DNA from: Streptomyces qaidamensis | GTDB lineage: Bacteria; Actinomycetota; Actinomycetes; Streptomycetales; Streptomycetaceae | Assembly: GCF_001611795.1 (NCBI RefSeq) | Contig: NZ_CP015098.1 | Span: forward strand, 5,332,001-5,396,000 | Length of the DNA: 64,000 nt | Reading direction: 5' to 3' | Part shown: positions 1-9,332 of the stretch, piece by piece | How positions within the stretch are numbered: the first letter of the stretch is position 1 | Layout of the letters: every line of letters begins with the position of its first letter | Notes under the pieces: generated by a model | What the model was told of the DNA's origin: nothing | Seen by the model: only the letters and a program-made list of their open reading frames with translations | Databases searched by the model: none | Made by a program: the position numbers and the translations under genes

Positions 1-98
1 GCTTCCCGCAGCGCAAGGACTACCCCCTCGGCGGCATCCCCGTCGAGTACAAGGGCGCCCAGATCCCGGCTCCGGACCAGCGGAGGTCGTACTCATGA
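1..98 (+). CDS. nuoC: NADH-quinone oxidoreductase subunit C, 3' end only
   Basis: Only the last 31 codons are present, in the frame starting at base 3. They read FPQRKDYPLGGIPVEYKGAQ and continue to SYS-stop. The segment FPxRKDYPLGGIPVEY is the conserved C-terminal signature of the 30 kDa NuoC subunit of complex I, part of the peripheral arm near the quinone site. The stop overlaps the nuoD start (ATGA), so the two are translationally coupled. The 5' part, and presumably nuoA and nuoB, lie outside the window. Confidence 0.9.
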   Translation, partial: FPQRKDYPLGGIPVEYKGAQIPAPDQRRSYS

Positions 99-1417
99 GC
101 ACTTCGCACGCCTCCCCTCGCGAGACCACCGAGGGCACCGTCTACACGGTCACCGGCGGCGACTGGGACGACGTCGTCCAGTCCGCGGCCCGCGCCGACG
201 ACGAGCGCATCGTCGTCAACATGGGCCCGCAGCACCCGTCCACGCACGGCGTGCTCCGCCTGATCCTGGAGATCGAGGGCGAGACCGTCACCGAAGCCCG
301 CTGCGGCATCGGTTACCTGCACACCGGCATCGAGAAGAACCTCGAGTACCGGACGTGGACGCAGGGCACCACCTTCGTGACGCGCATGGACTACCTGACG
401 TCGTTCTTCAACGAGACGGCGTACTGCCTCGGCGTCGAGAAGCTCCTCGGCATCGAGGACCAGATCCCGGACCGCGCCACGATCATCCGCGTCCTGCTGA
501 TGGAGCTGAACCGGCTCTCCTCGCACCTGGTGTGCATCGCCACCGGCGGTATGGAGCTGGGCGCGACCACGATCATGATCTACGGATTCCGTGATCGTGA
601 ACTCATTCTCGATATCTACGAGCTGATCACCGGCCTGCGGATGAACCACGCGTACATCCGCCCCGGCGGACTCGCCCAGGACCTGCCGCCCGGCGCGGTG
701 GACCAGATCCGCGAGTTCGTGAAGAAGATGAAGAAGAACCTTCCGGAGTACGACAAGCTCGCCACCGGGAACCCCATCTTCAAGGCCCGTATGCAGGACG
801 TCGGCTACCTCGACCTGGCCGGCTGCATGGCCCTCGGCGCGACGGGTCCGATCCTGCGCTCCACCGGCCTGCCGCACGACCTGCGCAAGGCGCAGCCCTA
901 CTGCGGTTACGAGACCTACGACTTCGAGGTCCCGACCGCCGACACCTGCGACTCCTACGGCCGCTTCCTGATCCGGCTGGAGGAGATGCGCCAGTCCCTC
1001 CGGATCGTCGAGCAGTGCCTGGACCGGCTCCAGCCCGGCCCGGTCATGGTCGCCGACAAGAAGATCGCCTGGCCCGCGCAGCTCGCTCTGGGTCCCGACG
1101 GGCTCGGCAACTCCCTCGACCACATCAAGAAGATCATGGGCACCTCCATGGAGGCCCTGATCCACCACTTCAAGCTGGTCACCGAGGGCTTCCGCGTCCC
1201 GCCGGGACAGACGTACGCGGCGGTCGAGTCGCCCAAGGGCGAACTCGGGGTGCACGTCGTCTCCGACGGCGGCACCCGCCCCTACCGGGTCCACTTCCGG
1301 GACCCGTCCTTCACCAACCTTCAGGCCATGGCGGCGATGTGCGAGGGCGGCCAGGTCGCCGACGTCATCGTCGCCGTCGCGTCCATCGACCCCGTGATGG
1401 GAGGCGTCGACCGGTGA
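95..1417 (+). CDS. nuoD: NADH-quinone oxidoreductase subunit D
   Basis: This 440-residue protein is the 49 kDa subunit of complex I, which with NuoB forms the quinone-reduction pocket on the cytoplasmic side of the membrane. The family signature NMGPQHPSTHGVLR lies near residue 41, and RPGGLAQDLP and the C-terminal SIDPVMGGVDR are also present. The length is normal for a stand-alone NuoD, not a NuoCD fusion. The start overlaps the nuoC stop by ATGA and the stop overlaps the nuoE start by GTGA. It is the only nuoD in the window, which matters because the second nuo cluster lacks one. Confidence 0.97.
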   Translation: MSTSHASPRETTEGTVYTVTGGDWDDVVQSAARADDERIVVNMGPQHPSTHGVLRLILEIEGETVTEARCGIGYLHTGIEKNLEYRTWTQGTTFVTRMDYLTSFFNETAYCLGVEKLLGIEDQIPDRATIIRVLLMELNRLSSHLVCIATGGMELGATTIMIYGFRDRELILDIYELITGLRMNHAYIRPGGLAQDLPPGAVDQIREFVKKMKKNLPEYDKLATGNPIFKARMQDVGYLDLAGCMALGATGPILRSTGLPHDLRKAQPYCGYETYDFEVPTADTCDSYGRFLIRLEEMRQSLRIVEQCLDRLQPGPVMVADKKIAWPAQLALGPDGLGNSLDHIKKIMGTSMEALIHHFKLVTEGFRVPPGQTYAAVESPKGELGVHVVSDGGTRPYRVHFRDPSFTNLQAMAAMCEGGQVADVIVAVASIDPVMGGVDR

Positions 1418-2328
1418 CCACATCGTCTTCCGAGCGGGGCGTCAGCCTGGGCATGCCCGAACTGCCCGCACCCGCCTACCCGGACGACGTCCGGGCCCGT
1501 CTGGAGACGGACGCGCGCGAGATCATCGCCCGCTACCCGGACTCCCGGTCCGCCCTCCTGCCGCTGCTGCACCTCGTGCAGGCGGAGGAAGGGCACGTGA
1601 CCCGCACCGGCATGCGGTTCTGCGCGGACGTCCTCGGCCTGACCACCGCCGAGGTCACCGCCGTCGCCACCTTCTACACCATGTACCGCCGCCGGCCGAG
1701 CGGCGACTACCAGGTGGGGGTGTGCACCAACACCCTGTGCGCCGTCATGGGCGGGGACGCGATCTTCGAGGAGCTCCAGGAGCACCTCGGCGTCGGCAAC
1801 GGCGAGACCACCGGCGACGGCAAGGTCACCCTGGAGCACATCGAGTGCAACGCGGCCTGCGACTTCGCGCCGGTCGTGATGGTCAACTGGGAGTTCTTCG
1901 ACAACCAGACCCCCGCCAGCGCCAAGAGCCTCGTCGACGACCTGCGCGCGGGACGGCCGGTCACGCCCACCCGCGGGGCGCGCATGTGCACCTTCAAGGA
2001 GACCGCCCGGGTCCTGGCCGGCTTCCCCGACGAGCGGGACGGGGCCGTGGAGTCCGGGGGAAGCGCGGGACCCGCCTCCCTGGTCGGCCTGAAGCTCGCC
2101 AAGGGGGAGACCTCCGCCGCGCGCGTGGTGCACCCGCGCGGTGAGGCGCCCCGGACCGCGGCACCGCACGAGCCGTCGCCGACGGAGCACTTGAGCTCGC
2201 ACGACGCGCCGCAGGAGACATCGGCCTCCGACCCCTCACACCCGTCGCCCCCCGCCACCCCTGATGGAGGGGCTGCTCCGCCCCGCCCCGCCGATTCGGC
2301 CGGGCCCACCGCCGAGGAGGGGGAGTGA
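1414..2328 (+). CDS. nuoE: NADH-quinone oxidoreductase subunit E with long C-terminal tail
   Basis: The 304-residue 24 kDa subunit is part of the NADH-oxidising module. Its thioredoxin-like [2Fe-2S] domain occupies about residues 15-200, with the four ligand cysteines in CTNTLC and CNAAC. GTG at 1414 is chosen because it overlaps the nuoD stop (GTGA). Canonical NuoE is about 160-180 residues; here some 100 further residues rich in Pro, Ser, Ala and Glu follow, with no recognisable fold. The stop sits in a TGATG overlap with nuoF. Confidence 0.95.
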   Translation: MTTSSSERGVSLGMPELPAPAYPDDVRARLETDAREIIARYPDSRSALLPLLHLVQAEEGHVTRTGMRFCADVLGLTTAEVTAVATFYTMYRRRPSGDYQVGVCTNTLCAVMGGDAIFEELQEHLGVGNGETTGDGKVTLEHIECNAACDFAPVVMVNWEFFDNQTPASAKSLVDDLRAGRPVTPTRGARMCTFKETARVLAGFPDERDGAVESGGSAGPASLVGLKLAKGETSAARVVHPRGEAPRTAAPHEPSPTEHLSSHDAPQETSASDPSHPSPPATPDGGAAPPRPADSAGPTAEEGE

Positions 2329-3674
2329 TGACCTTGGCACCCGAGCTGAAAGACACGAGCCCCGAGAAGCTGCTCGCACCGGTGCTGTCGGCCTTCTGGG
2401 ACGAGGACAAGTCCTGGACGCTGGACGTCTACCGGCGGCACGACGGCTACGAAGGGCTGCGCAAGGCGCTCGCCATGACGCCGGACGACCTGATCGCGTA
2501 CGTCAAGGACTCCGGTCTGCGCGGACGCGGCGGTGCGGGATTCCCCACCGGGATGAAGTGGCAGTTCATTCCGCAGGGGGACGGCAAGCCGCACTATCTT
2601 GTTGTCAACGCCGACGAGTCGGAGCCGGGGACGTGCAAGGACATCCCGCTCCTCTTCGCGAACCCGCACAGCCTCATCGAGGGCATGATCATCGCGTGTT
2701 ACGCCATCAGGTCGTCGCACGCCTTCATCTACCTGCGTGGTGAGGTCGTCCCCGTGCTGCGGCGGTTGCACTCGGCCGTGCGCGAGGCGTACGAGGCCGG
2801 CTTCCTCGGCGAGAACATCCTGGACAGCGGACTCGACCTCGACATCACCGTGCACGCGGGCGCGGGCGCGTACATCTGCGGTGAGGAGACCGCACTGCTG
2901 GACTCACTCGAAGGCCGCCGGGGCCAACCGCGGCTTCGCCCTCCCTTCCCTGCCGTCGCGGGCCTCTACGCCTGCCCGACTGTGGTGAACAACGTCGAAT
3001 CGATCGCGTCGGTTCCCGCGATCCTGCAGCGGGGCAAGGAATGGTTCCGGTCGATGGGGAGTGAGAAGTCACCCGGCTTCACGCTCTACTCCCTCTCCGG
3101 CCATGTCGCCAGCCCCGGCCAGTACGAGGCGCCGCTCGGGATCACCCTCCGCCAGCTCCTCGACATGAGCGGCGGCATGCGCCCCGGGCACCGCCTCAAG
3201 TTCTGGACGCCGGGCGGCTCCTCGACCCCGATGTTCACCGACGAGCACCTCGACGTCCCTCTTGATTACGAGGGAGTGGGCGCCGCGGGTTCCATGCTCG
3301 GCACCAAAGCCCTCCAGTGCTTCGACGAGACGACCTGCGTGGTCCGTGCCGTCACCCGCTGGACCGAGTTCTACGCCCACGAGTCCTGCGGCAAGTGCAC
3401 GCCCTGCCGCGAAGGGACCTACTGGCTCGTGCAGTTGCTGCGCGACATCGAGGCAGGCAAGGGACAGATGTCCGACCTCGACAAGCTGAACGACATCGCC
3501 GACAACATCAACGGCAAGTCCTTCTGCGCCCTCGGCGACGGCGCCGCCTCGCCGATCTTCTCCTCGCTGAAGTACTTCCGCGAGGAGTACGAGCAGCACA
3601 TCACGGGCCGGGGCTGTCCCTTCGACCCGGCCAAGTCGACGGCTTGGGCCGACCGCACGGAGGTGAACGCATGA
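2328..3674 (+). CDS. nuoF: NADH-quinone oxidoreductase subunit F
   Basis: This 448-residue 51 kDa flavoprotein binds NADH and FMN and starts the electron chain of complex I. Visible motifs are GRGGAGFPTGMKW (nucleotide/FMN site), YICGEETALLDSLEG and the [4Fe-4S] N3 ligands ESCGKCTPCREG plus the later FCALGDGA cysteine. ATG at 2328 overlaps the nuoE stop; a GTG one codon earlier (2325) is an alternative. It overlaps nuoG by ATGA. The length is normal for the family. Confidence 0.96.
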   Translation: MTLAPELKDTSPEKLLAPVLSAFWDEDKSWTLDVYRRHDGYEGLRKALAMTPDDLIAYVKDSGLRGRGGAGFPTGMKWQFIPQGDGKPHYLVVNADESEPGTCKDIPLLFANPHSLIEGMIIACYAIRSSHAFIYLRGEVVPVLRRLHSAVREAYEAGFLGENILDSGLDLDITVHAGAGAYICGEETALLDSLEGRRGQPRLRPPFPAVAGLYACPTVVNNVESIASVPAILQRGKEWFRSMGSEKSPGFTLYSLSGHVASPGQYEAPLGITLRQLLDMSGGMRPGHRLKFWTPGGSSTPMFTDEHLDVPLDYEGVGAAGSMLGTKALQCFDETTCVVRAVTRWTEFYAHESCGKCTPCREGTYWLVQLLRDIEAGKGQMSDLDKLNDIADNINGKSFCALGDGAASPIFSSLKYFREEYEQHITGRGCPFDPAKSTAWADRTEVNA

Positions 3675-6175
3675 CCGTGACCACCAGCTCTCCCTCCGGC
3701 GGGGGAGAGGCGGCGGTCCCGCCGGAGGACCTCGTGTCGCTGACGATCGACGGCGCGGAGATCAGCGTGCCCAAGGGCACCCTGGTCATCCGGGCCGCCG
3801 AGCAGCTCGGCATCGAGATCCCCCGGTTCTGCGACCACCCGCTGCTCGACCCGGCCGGCGCCTGCCGCCAGTGCATCGTCGAGGTCGAGGGCCAGCGCAA
3901 GCCCATGGCGTCCTGCACCATCACCTGCACCGACGGGATGGTGGTGAAGACCCACCTCACCTCCCCGGTCGCGGAGAAGGCCCAGAAGGGTGTGATGGAG
4001 CTCCTGCTCATCAACCACCCGCTGGACTGCCCGGTCTGCGACAAGGGCGGCGAGTGTCCGCTGCAGAACCAGGCCATGTCGCACGGCGACACCGACTCCC
4101 GCTTCGAGGGCCGCAAGCGGACCTACGAGAAGCCCGTCGCGATCTCCACGCAGGTGCTGCTCGACCGCGAGCGGTGCGTGCTGTGCGCCCGCTGCACCCG
4201 GTTCTCCAACCAGGTCGCGGGCGACCCGATGATCGAGCTGATCGAGCGGGGCGCGCTCCAGCAGGTCGGCACCGGCGAGGGTGACCCGTTCGAGTCGTAC
4301 TTCTCCGGCAACACCATCCAGATCTGCCCCGTCGGCGCGCTGACCTCGGCGGCGTACCGATTCCGCTCCCGCCCCTTCGACCTGGTCTCCTCCCCGTCGG
4401 TGTGCGAGCACTGCTCCGGCGGCTGCGCCACCCGCACCGACCACCGGCGCGGCAAGGTCATGCGGCGGCTCGCGGCAGACGACCCCGAGGTCAACGAGGA
4501 GTGGATCTGCGACAAGGGGCGGTTCGCCTTCCGGTACGCGCAGCAGCGCGACCGGCTCGACACGCCGCTGGTGCGCAATGCCGAGGGCGAGCTGGAACCG
4601 GCCTCCTGGCCCGAGGCGCTCCAGATCGCGGCCCAGGGGCTGCTGGCCTCGCGGGGCCGCACCGGCGTCCTGACCGGCGGCCGCCTCACCGTCGAGGACG
4701 CCTACGCGTACAGCAAGTTCACGCGCGTGGCGCTCGACACCAACGACATCGACTTCCGCGCGCGGGTGCACAGCAGTGAGGAGGCTGACTTCCTCGCGGC
4801 CGAGATCGCCGGGCGCGGCCGGGACCTCGACGGCACGGGCGTCACGTACACCGCGCTGGAGAACGCACCGGCCGTCCTGCTGGTCGGCTTCGAGGCGGAG
4901 GAGGAGGCGCCCGGCGTCTTCCTGCGGCTGCGCAAGGCCTGGCGTCAGCACGGGCAGAAGACCTTCTCCCTCGCCACGCACGCCACCCGCGGTCTGGAGA
5001 AGGCCGGCGGCACGCTGCTGCCGGCCGCTCCCGGCACCGAGACCGAGTGGCTGGACGCGCTCGCGAACGGGGCCGGCCTGGAGGACGACGGTGCGCTCGC
5101 CGCCGAGGCGCTGCGCGCCGAGGGCGCGGTGATCGTCGTCGGCGAGCGGCTGGCCGCCGTGGCCGGCGGGCTCACCGCCGCCGCGCGTACCGCCTCCGCG
5201 ACCGGTGCCCGGCTGGTGTGGATCCCGCGCCGGGCCGGGGAGCGCGGCGCGATCGAGGCGGGCGCGCTGCCGTCGCTGCTGCCGGGCGGACGCCCGGCCA
5301 CCGACCCACGCGCGCGTGACGAGGTCGCCGCCGTCTGGGGCGTCGCCGGCCTCCCGCACCGCTACGGCCGTGACACCGGCCAGATCGTGGAGGCCGCGGC
5401 GACCGGAGAGCTCCAGGCCCTGCTGGTGGCGGGCGTGGAGATCGCCGACCTGCCCGACCCGGCACGCGCGCGTGCGGCGCTGGACGAGGTGGGCTTCCTG
5501 GTCTCGCTGGAGCTGCGGCCGAGCGAGATCAGCCGCAAGGCCGACGTCGTGCTGCCCGTCGCGGCGGTCGCCGAGAAGGCCGGTACCTTCCTCAACTGGG
5601 AAGGCCGCATCCGCTTCTTCGAGGCGGCGCTCAAGCCCGACCAGATGACCCGCAGCTCGGCGCCCACCGACGCGCGCGTGCTCCAGATGCTGGCCGACGC
5701 CATGGACGTCCACCTCGGACTGCCGGATCTGCGCACCGTGCGCGGCGAGATCGACCGGCTCGGCGCCTGGGACGGCCCGCGGGCCGGTGAACCCCTGGAG
5801 ACCGCGGCCGCGCTGCCGCGGCCGGCCGCCGGGGAAGCCGTCCTCGCGGGGCACCGGCTGCTGCTCGACCAGGGCGTCCTCCAGCAGGGCGACGAGGCAC
5901 TCGCCGGAACCCGGCACGCGGCACGCGCGCGGGTGTCGGCCCCGACGGCCGCCGAGGCGGGCGTCAAGGAGGGCGACCTGCTCGCGGTGACCGGCCCGCA
6001 GGGGGTCGTGGAACTCCCGCTCCAGATCAGTGACATGCCCGACCGGGTGGTGTGGCTGCCGCTGAACTCCGCCGGGGGCGGCGTCGCCTCCGACACCGGG
6101 GCGCGGCCCGGTTCCCTCGTCCGCATCGGCCCGGCGACGCTCGCCGGCGAGGCCCCCAAGGAGGTGGAGGGATGA
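3671..6175 (+). CDS. nuoG: NADH-quinone oxidoreductase subunit G
   Basis: The 834-residue 75 kDa subunit carries electrons from NuoF/E towards NuoI. An N-terminal ferredoxin-like [2Fe-2S] domain has cysteines at about 54, 65, 68 and 83. It is followed by CDKGGECPLQ, then CVLCARCTRF and CPVGAL ([4Fe-4S] clusters), then CEHCSGGC with a downstream ICDKGRF cysteine. This last set matches the extra N7 cluster found in some bacterial NuoG. The remainder is the degenerate molybdopterin-oxidoreductase-like domain. It overlaps nuoF and nuoH by ATGA. Confidence 0.96.
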   Translation: MTVTTSSPSGGGEAAVPPEDLVSLTIDGAEISVPKGTLVIRAAEQLGIEIPRFCDHPLLDPAGACRQCIVEVEGQRKPMASCTITCTDGMVVKTHLTSPVAEKAQKGVMELLLINHPLDCPVCDKGGECPLQNQAMSHGDTDSRFEGRKRTYEKPVAISTQVLLDRERCVLCARCTRFSNQVAGDPMIELIERGALQQVGTGEGDPFESYFSGNTIQICPVGALTSAAYRFRSRPFDLVSSPSVCEHCSGGCATRTDHRRGKVMRRLAADDPEVNEEWICDKGRFAFRYAQQRDRLDTPLVRNAEGELEPASWPEALQIAAQGLLASRGRTGVLTGGRLTVEDAYAYSKFTRVALDTNDIDFRARVHSSEEADFLAAEIAGRGRDLDGTGVTYTALENAPAVLLVGFEAEEEAPGVFLRLRKAWRQHGQKTFSLATHATRGLEKAGGTLLPAAPGTETEWLDALANGAGLEDDGALAAEALRAEGAVIVVGERLAAVAGGLTAAARTASATGARLVWIPRRAGERGAIEAGALPSLLPGGRPATDPRARDEVAAVWGVAGLPHRYGRDTGQIVEAAATGELQALLVAGVEIADLPDPARARAALDEVGFLVSLELRPSEISRKADVVLPVAAVAEKAGTFLNWEGRIRFFEAALKPDQMTRSSAPTDARVLQMLADAMDVHLGLPDLRTVRGEIDRLGAWDGPRAGEPLETAAALPRPAAGEAVLAGHRLLLDQGVLQQGDEALAGTRHAARARVSAPTAAEAGVKEGDLLAVTGPQGVVELPLQISDMPDRVVWLPLNSAGGGVASDTGARPGSLVRIGPATLAGEAPKEVEG

Positions 6176-7548
6176 GCCCGTACCTCGCCGCTGAAGACCT
6201 CTCGATGTTCGGCACCGACCCGTGGTGGCTGGTCGGCATCAAGGCGGTGTTCTGCTTCGCCTTCCTGATGGTGACCGTGCTGGTCTCCATCGTCATGGAG
6301 CGCAAGGTCGTCGCCTGGATGCAGCTGCGCATCGGCCCCAACCGGCACGGCCCGTGGGGCATGCTCCAGTCGCTCGCCGACGGCATCAAGCTGATGCTGA
6401 AGGAGGACGTGATCGTCAAGCGCGCGGACAAGGTGGTGTACGTCCTCGCGCCGGTCATCGCGGCCATCCCGGCCTTCATGGCGATCGCGGTGATCCCCTT
6501 CGGCCCGGCCGGCAACGAGATCTCGATCTTCGGCCAGCGCACCACGATGCAGCTCACCGACCTGCCGGTCGCGATGCTCTACATCCTGGCCATCGGTTCC
6601 CTCGGGGTGTACGGCTTCGTCCTGGGCGGCTGGTCCTCCGGGTCGACGTACCCCCTGCTCGGCGGTATCCGCTCGTGCGCGCAGATCATCTCGTACGAGA
6701 TCGCCATGGGCGCCGCCATCGCCTCGGTCTTCCTCTACTCCGGCTCGATGTCGACCTCGGCGATCGTCGGAGCCCAGGAGGACCGCTGGTTCTTCATGCT
6801 GCTCCCGGTCTCGTTCCTGATCTACATGGTGACGATGATCGGAGAGTCCAGCCGGGCCCCGTTCGACATGCCGGAATCCGAAGGCGACCTGGTCGGCGGC
6901 TTCAACACCGAGTACAGCTCCATCAAGTTCGCGATGTTCATGCTCTCCGAGTACATCCACATGGTCACCGTGTCGATGATCGCGGTGACGCTGTTCCTCG
7001 GCGGCTGGCGGGCCCCCTGGCCGATCAGCACCTTCTGGGAGGGCGCGAACCACGGCTGGTGGCCGATGCTCTGGTTCGTCGTCAAGCTCCAGGTGCTGAT
7101 CTTCTTCTTCATCTGGCTTCGCGGCACCCTCCCGCGCGTTCGCTACGACCAGCTGATGAAGCTCGGCTGGAAGGTCCTCATTCCGGTCGCGCTGGTGTGG
7201 CTGATGCTCGTCGCGAGCGTCCGGGCCTTCCGGAACGAGGGTTACGCCTTCGGTGACATCGCCCTCTACGTCGGCGGTGGCGTACTCGCCCTGCTGCTGC
7301 TCTCCTTCGTCGTCGACATGTTCCGCGAGAAGGCGAAGAAGGCCGAGGAGCCCGCCGAGACCCCGACCGCCTTCGACCCGATGGCGGGCGGATTCCCCGT
7401 GCCGCCCCTGCCGGGACAGGAACTCCCACCAGTCCCGCGCCGCCGCTCGCGCAGTGAGCGTGAGCTGATTGTCAGTGGTGGCCCCGATACTCGGAGTGAC
7501 GAATCTCTGGGCGGAACTACGGATGGAAAGGAGGCGTCCGATGACTGA
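6172..7548 (+). CDS. nuoH: NADH-quinone oxidoreductase subunit H
   Basis: This 458-residue membrane subunit joins the peripheral arm to the proton-pumping arm and lines the quinone channel. About eight hydrophobic helices are visible. The signatures MQLRIGPNRHGPWG and ESSRAPFDMPESEGDLVGG (the acidic quinone-channel loop) are intact. The last ~110 residues are a hydrophilic Pro/Arg/Ser-rich tail absent from shorter NuoH proteins. ATG at 6172 overlaps the nuoG stop. The 3' end overlaps nuoI by 8 bases and contains the nuoI ribosome site. Confidence 0.96.
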   Translation: MSPYLAAEDLSMFGTDPWWLVGIKAVFCFAFLMVTVLVSIVMERKVVAWMQLRIGPNRHGPWGMLQSLADGIKLMLKEDVIVKRADKVVYVLAPVIAAIPAFMAIAVIPFGPAGNEISIFGQRTTMQLTDLPVAMLYILAIGSLGVYGFVLGGWSSGSTYPLLGGIRSCAQIISYEIAMGAAIASVFLYSGSMSTSAIVGAQEDRWFFMLLPVSFLIYMVTMIGESSRAPFDMPESEGDLVGGFNTEYSSIKFAMFMLSEYIHMVTVSMIAVTLFLGGWRAPWPISTFWEGANHGWWPMLWFVVKLQVLIFFFIWLRGTLPRVRYDQLMKLGWKVLIPVALVWLMLVASVRAFRNEGYAFGDIALYVGGGVLALLLLSFVVDMFREKAKKAEEPAETPTAFDPMAGGFPVPPLPGQELPPVPRRRSRSERELIVSGGPDTRSDESLGGTTDGKEASDD

Positions 7549-8182
7549 GGAACCCAAGGACACCAAGCCCGGTTTCCAGAACCCCGTGGCCGGCTTCGGC
7601 GTGACCTTCAAGGCCATGTTCAAGAAGCGGCTGACCGAGCAGTACCCGGAGCAGCAGAAGACCACGGCCCCGCGCTTCCACGGACGGCACCAGCTCAACC
7701 GCCATCCGGACGGCCTGGAGAAGTGCGTCGGCTGTGAACTGTGCGCCTGGGCCTGCCCCGCCGACGCGATCTACGTGGAGGGCGCGGACAACACCGAGGA
7801 GGAGCGCTACTCGCCGGGCGAGCGGTACGGCCGCGTCTACCAGATCAACTACGCCCGCTGCATCCTGTGCGGCCTGTGCATCGAGGCCTGCCCCACCCGG
7901 GCGCTCACGATGACCAACGAGTTCGAGCTGGCCGACTCCAGCCGCGCCAACCTCATCTACACCAAGGAACAGCTGCTCGCCGGTCTCGAGGACGGCATGG
8001 TCGACTCGCCCCACGCCATCTACCCCGGCACGGACGAGCAGGACTACTACCGGGGCCTGGTGACGGAAGCCGCGCCCGGCACCGAACAGCAGGTCGCCCA
8101 CTCCAAGGGCGAGGTCGTGCAGGAGGCCGACTCGACCTTCGGCGGGACCGAACCCGCGTCGGACGAGGTGATCGGCCGATGA
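7541..8182 (+). CDS. nuoI: NADH-quinone oxidoreductase subunit I
   Basis: The 213-residue 23 kDa subunit carries the two [4Fe-4S] clusters N6a and N6b. Both eight-cysteine ferredoxin motifs are intact: CVGCELCAWACP and CILCGLCIEACP. ATG at 7541 is preferred because AAAGGAGG lies 7-14 bases upstream, and upstream in-frame starts would only add an N-terminus made from the nuoH tail. It overlaps nuoH by 8 bases and nuoJ by ATGA. Confidence 0.96.
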   Translation: MTEEPKDTKPGFQNPVAGFGVTFKAMFKKRLTEQYPEQQKTTAPRFHGRHQLNRHPDGLEKCVGCELCAWACPADAIYVEGADNTEEERYSPGERYGRVYQINYARCILCGLCIEACPTRALTMTNEFELADSSRANLIYTKEQLLAGLEDGMVDSPHAIYPGTDEQDYYRGLVTEAAPGTEQQVAHSKGEVVQEADSTFGGTEPASDEVIGR

Positions 8183-9021
8183 CCGCCCAGCTCGCCGCCT
8201 ACTCCACCTCCACCGGAGAGGCCGTCCAGTTCTGGACCCTCGGCACCGTCGCGTTGATCGGCGCCCTGGGCACCATCCTCATGAAGAGGGCCGTGCACAG
8301 CGCGCTCTGCCTCGCCGGAACCATGATCGTCCTGGCGGTGTTCTACCTCGCCAACGGCGCCTACTTCCTGGGCATCGTCCAGATCATCGTCTACACCGGC
8401 GCGATCATGATGCTGTTCCTGTTCGTGGTGATGCTCGTCGGCGTCACCGCGGCGGACTCCCTGAAGGAGACGATCAAGGGCCAGCGCTGGCTGGCCGCGC
8501 TGTGCGGGCTCGGCTTCGGCGTCCTGCTGGTCGCCGGGATCGGCAACGCCTCCCTGACGGAGTTCAACGGCATCGGCCAGGCGAACGCCGGGGGCAATGT
8601 GGAGGGCCTGGCCGCCCTCCTGTTCACCAGGTACGTCTTCGCGTTCGAGATCACCGGCGCCCTGCTCATCACGGCCGCCGTCGGCGCCATGGTGCTCACC
8701 CACCGCGAGCGCACCGAGCGGGCCAAGACGCAGCGGGAGCTCGCCGAGGAGCGCGTGCGCGAGGGCAAGCAACTGCCGCCGCTGCCCGCCCCCGGTGTGT
8801 ACGCCCGGCACAACGCGGTCGACATCGCGGGCCTGCTGCCCGACGGCACCCCGTCCGACCTCACCGTCAGCAAGACCCTGCGCGAGCGCGGCCAGATCCG
8901 CGACGTGTCGCGGGAGGCGCTCAACGACCTCAAGGCCCTGGAGCAGCGGTCCGAGGAGCGTCTGGAGCGCAGGGCGGTCGGGCCGGCGAAGTTCCAGCGG
9001 TCCGAGGAGGCGTCGAAGTGA
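8179..9021 (+). CDS. nuoJ: NADH-quinone oxidoreductase subunit J
   Basis: The 280-residue membrane subunit has about five transmembrane helices in residues 10-180, including the conserved IVQIIVYTGAIMMLFLFVVM helix. About 100 charged residues follow, longer than E. coli NuoJ (about 184 residues). ATG at 8179 overlaps the nuoI stop and the stop overlaps the nuoK GTG. It belongs to the proton-translocating arm. Confidence 0.95.
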   Translation: MTAQLAAYSTSTGEAVQFWTLGTVALIGALGTILMKRAVHSALCLAGTMIVLAVFYLANGAYFLGIVQIIVYTGAIMMLFLFVVMLVGVTAADSLKETIKGQRWLAALCGLGFGVLLVAGIGNASLTEFNGIGQANAGGNVEGLAALLFTRYVFAFEITGALLITAAVGAMVLTHRERTERAKTQRELAEERVREGKQLPPLPAPGVYARHNAVDIAGLLPDGTPSDLTVSKTLRERGQIRDVSREALNDLKALEQRSEERLERRAVGPAKFQRSEEASK

Positions 9022-9317
9022 ACCCGGTCAACTACCTCTACCTCGCGGCCCTGTTGTTCACGATCGGCGCCACCGGCGTACTGATCAGGCGCAACGCGAT
9101 CGTCGTGTTCATGTGCGTCGAGCTCATGCTCAACGCCTGCAACCTCGCGTTCGTCGCCTTCTCCCGGATGCACGGCAACCTCGACGGCCAGATCATCGCC
9201 TTCTTCACGATGGTCGTCGCCGCCGCCGAGGTCGTGGTCGGGCTCGCGATCATCGTGTCCCTGTTCCGTGCCCGCCACTCGGCCTCGGTCGACGACGCCA
9301 GCCTGATGAAGCTGTAA
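9018..9317 (+). CDS. nuoK: NADH-quinone oxidoreductase subunit K
   Basis: This 99-residue protein has three transmembrane helices and is the MrpC-like antiporter-related subunit. The conserved buried glutamates are visible in CVELMLNACNLAF and AAAEVVVGLAI. The length is exactly typical of the family. GTG at 9018 overlaps the nuoJ stop (GTGA). A 15-base gap separates it from nuoL. Confidence 0.95.
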   Translation: MNPVNYLYLAALLFTIGATGVLIRRNAIVVFMCVELMLNACNLAFVAFSRMHGNLDGQIIAFFTMVVAAAEVVVGLAIIVSLFRARHSASVDDASLMKL

Positions 9318-9332
9318 GGGGTCGGAAGAATC

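Noticed and set aside
3419..5917. 832-codon minus-strand open frame opposite nuoF and nuoG
   Set aside because: Antisense shadow of conserved complex I genes; no ribosome site and no recognisable motif.
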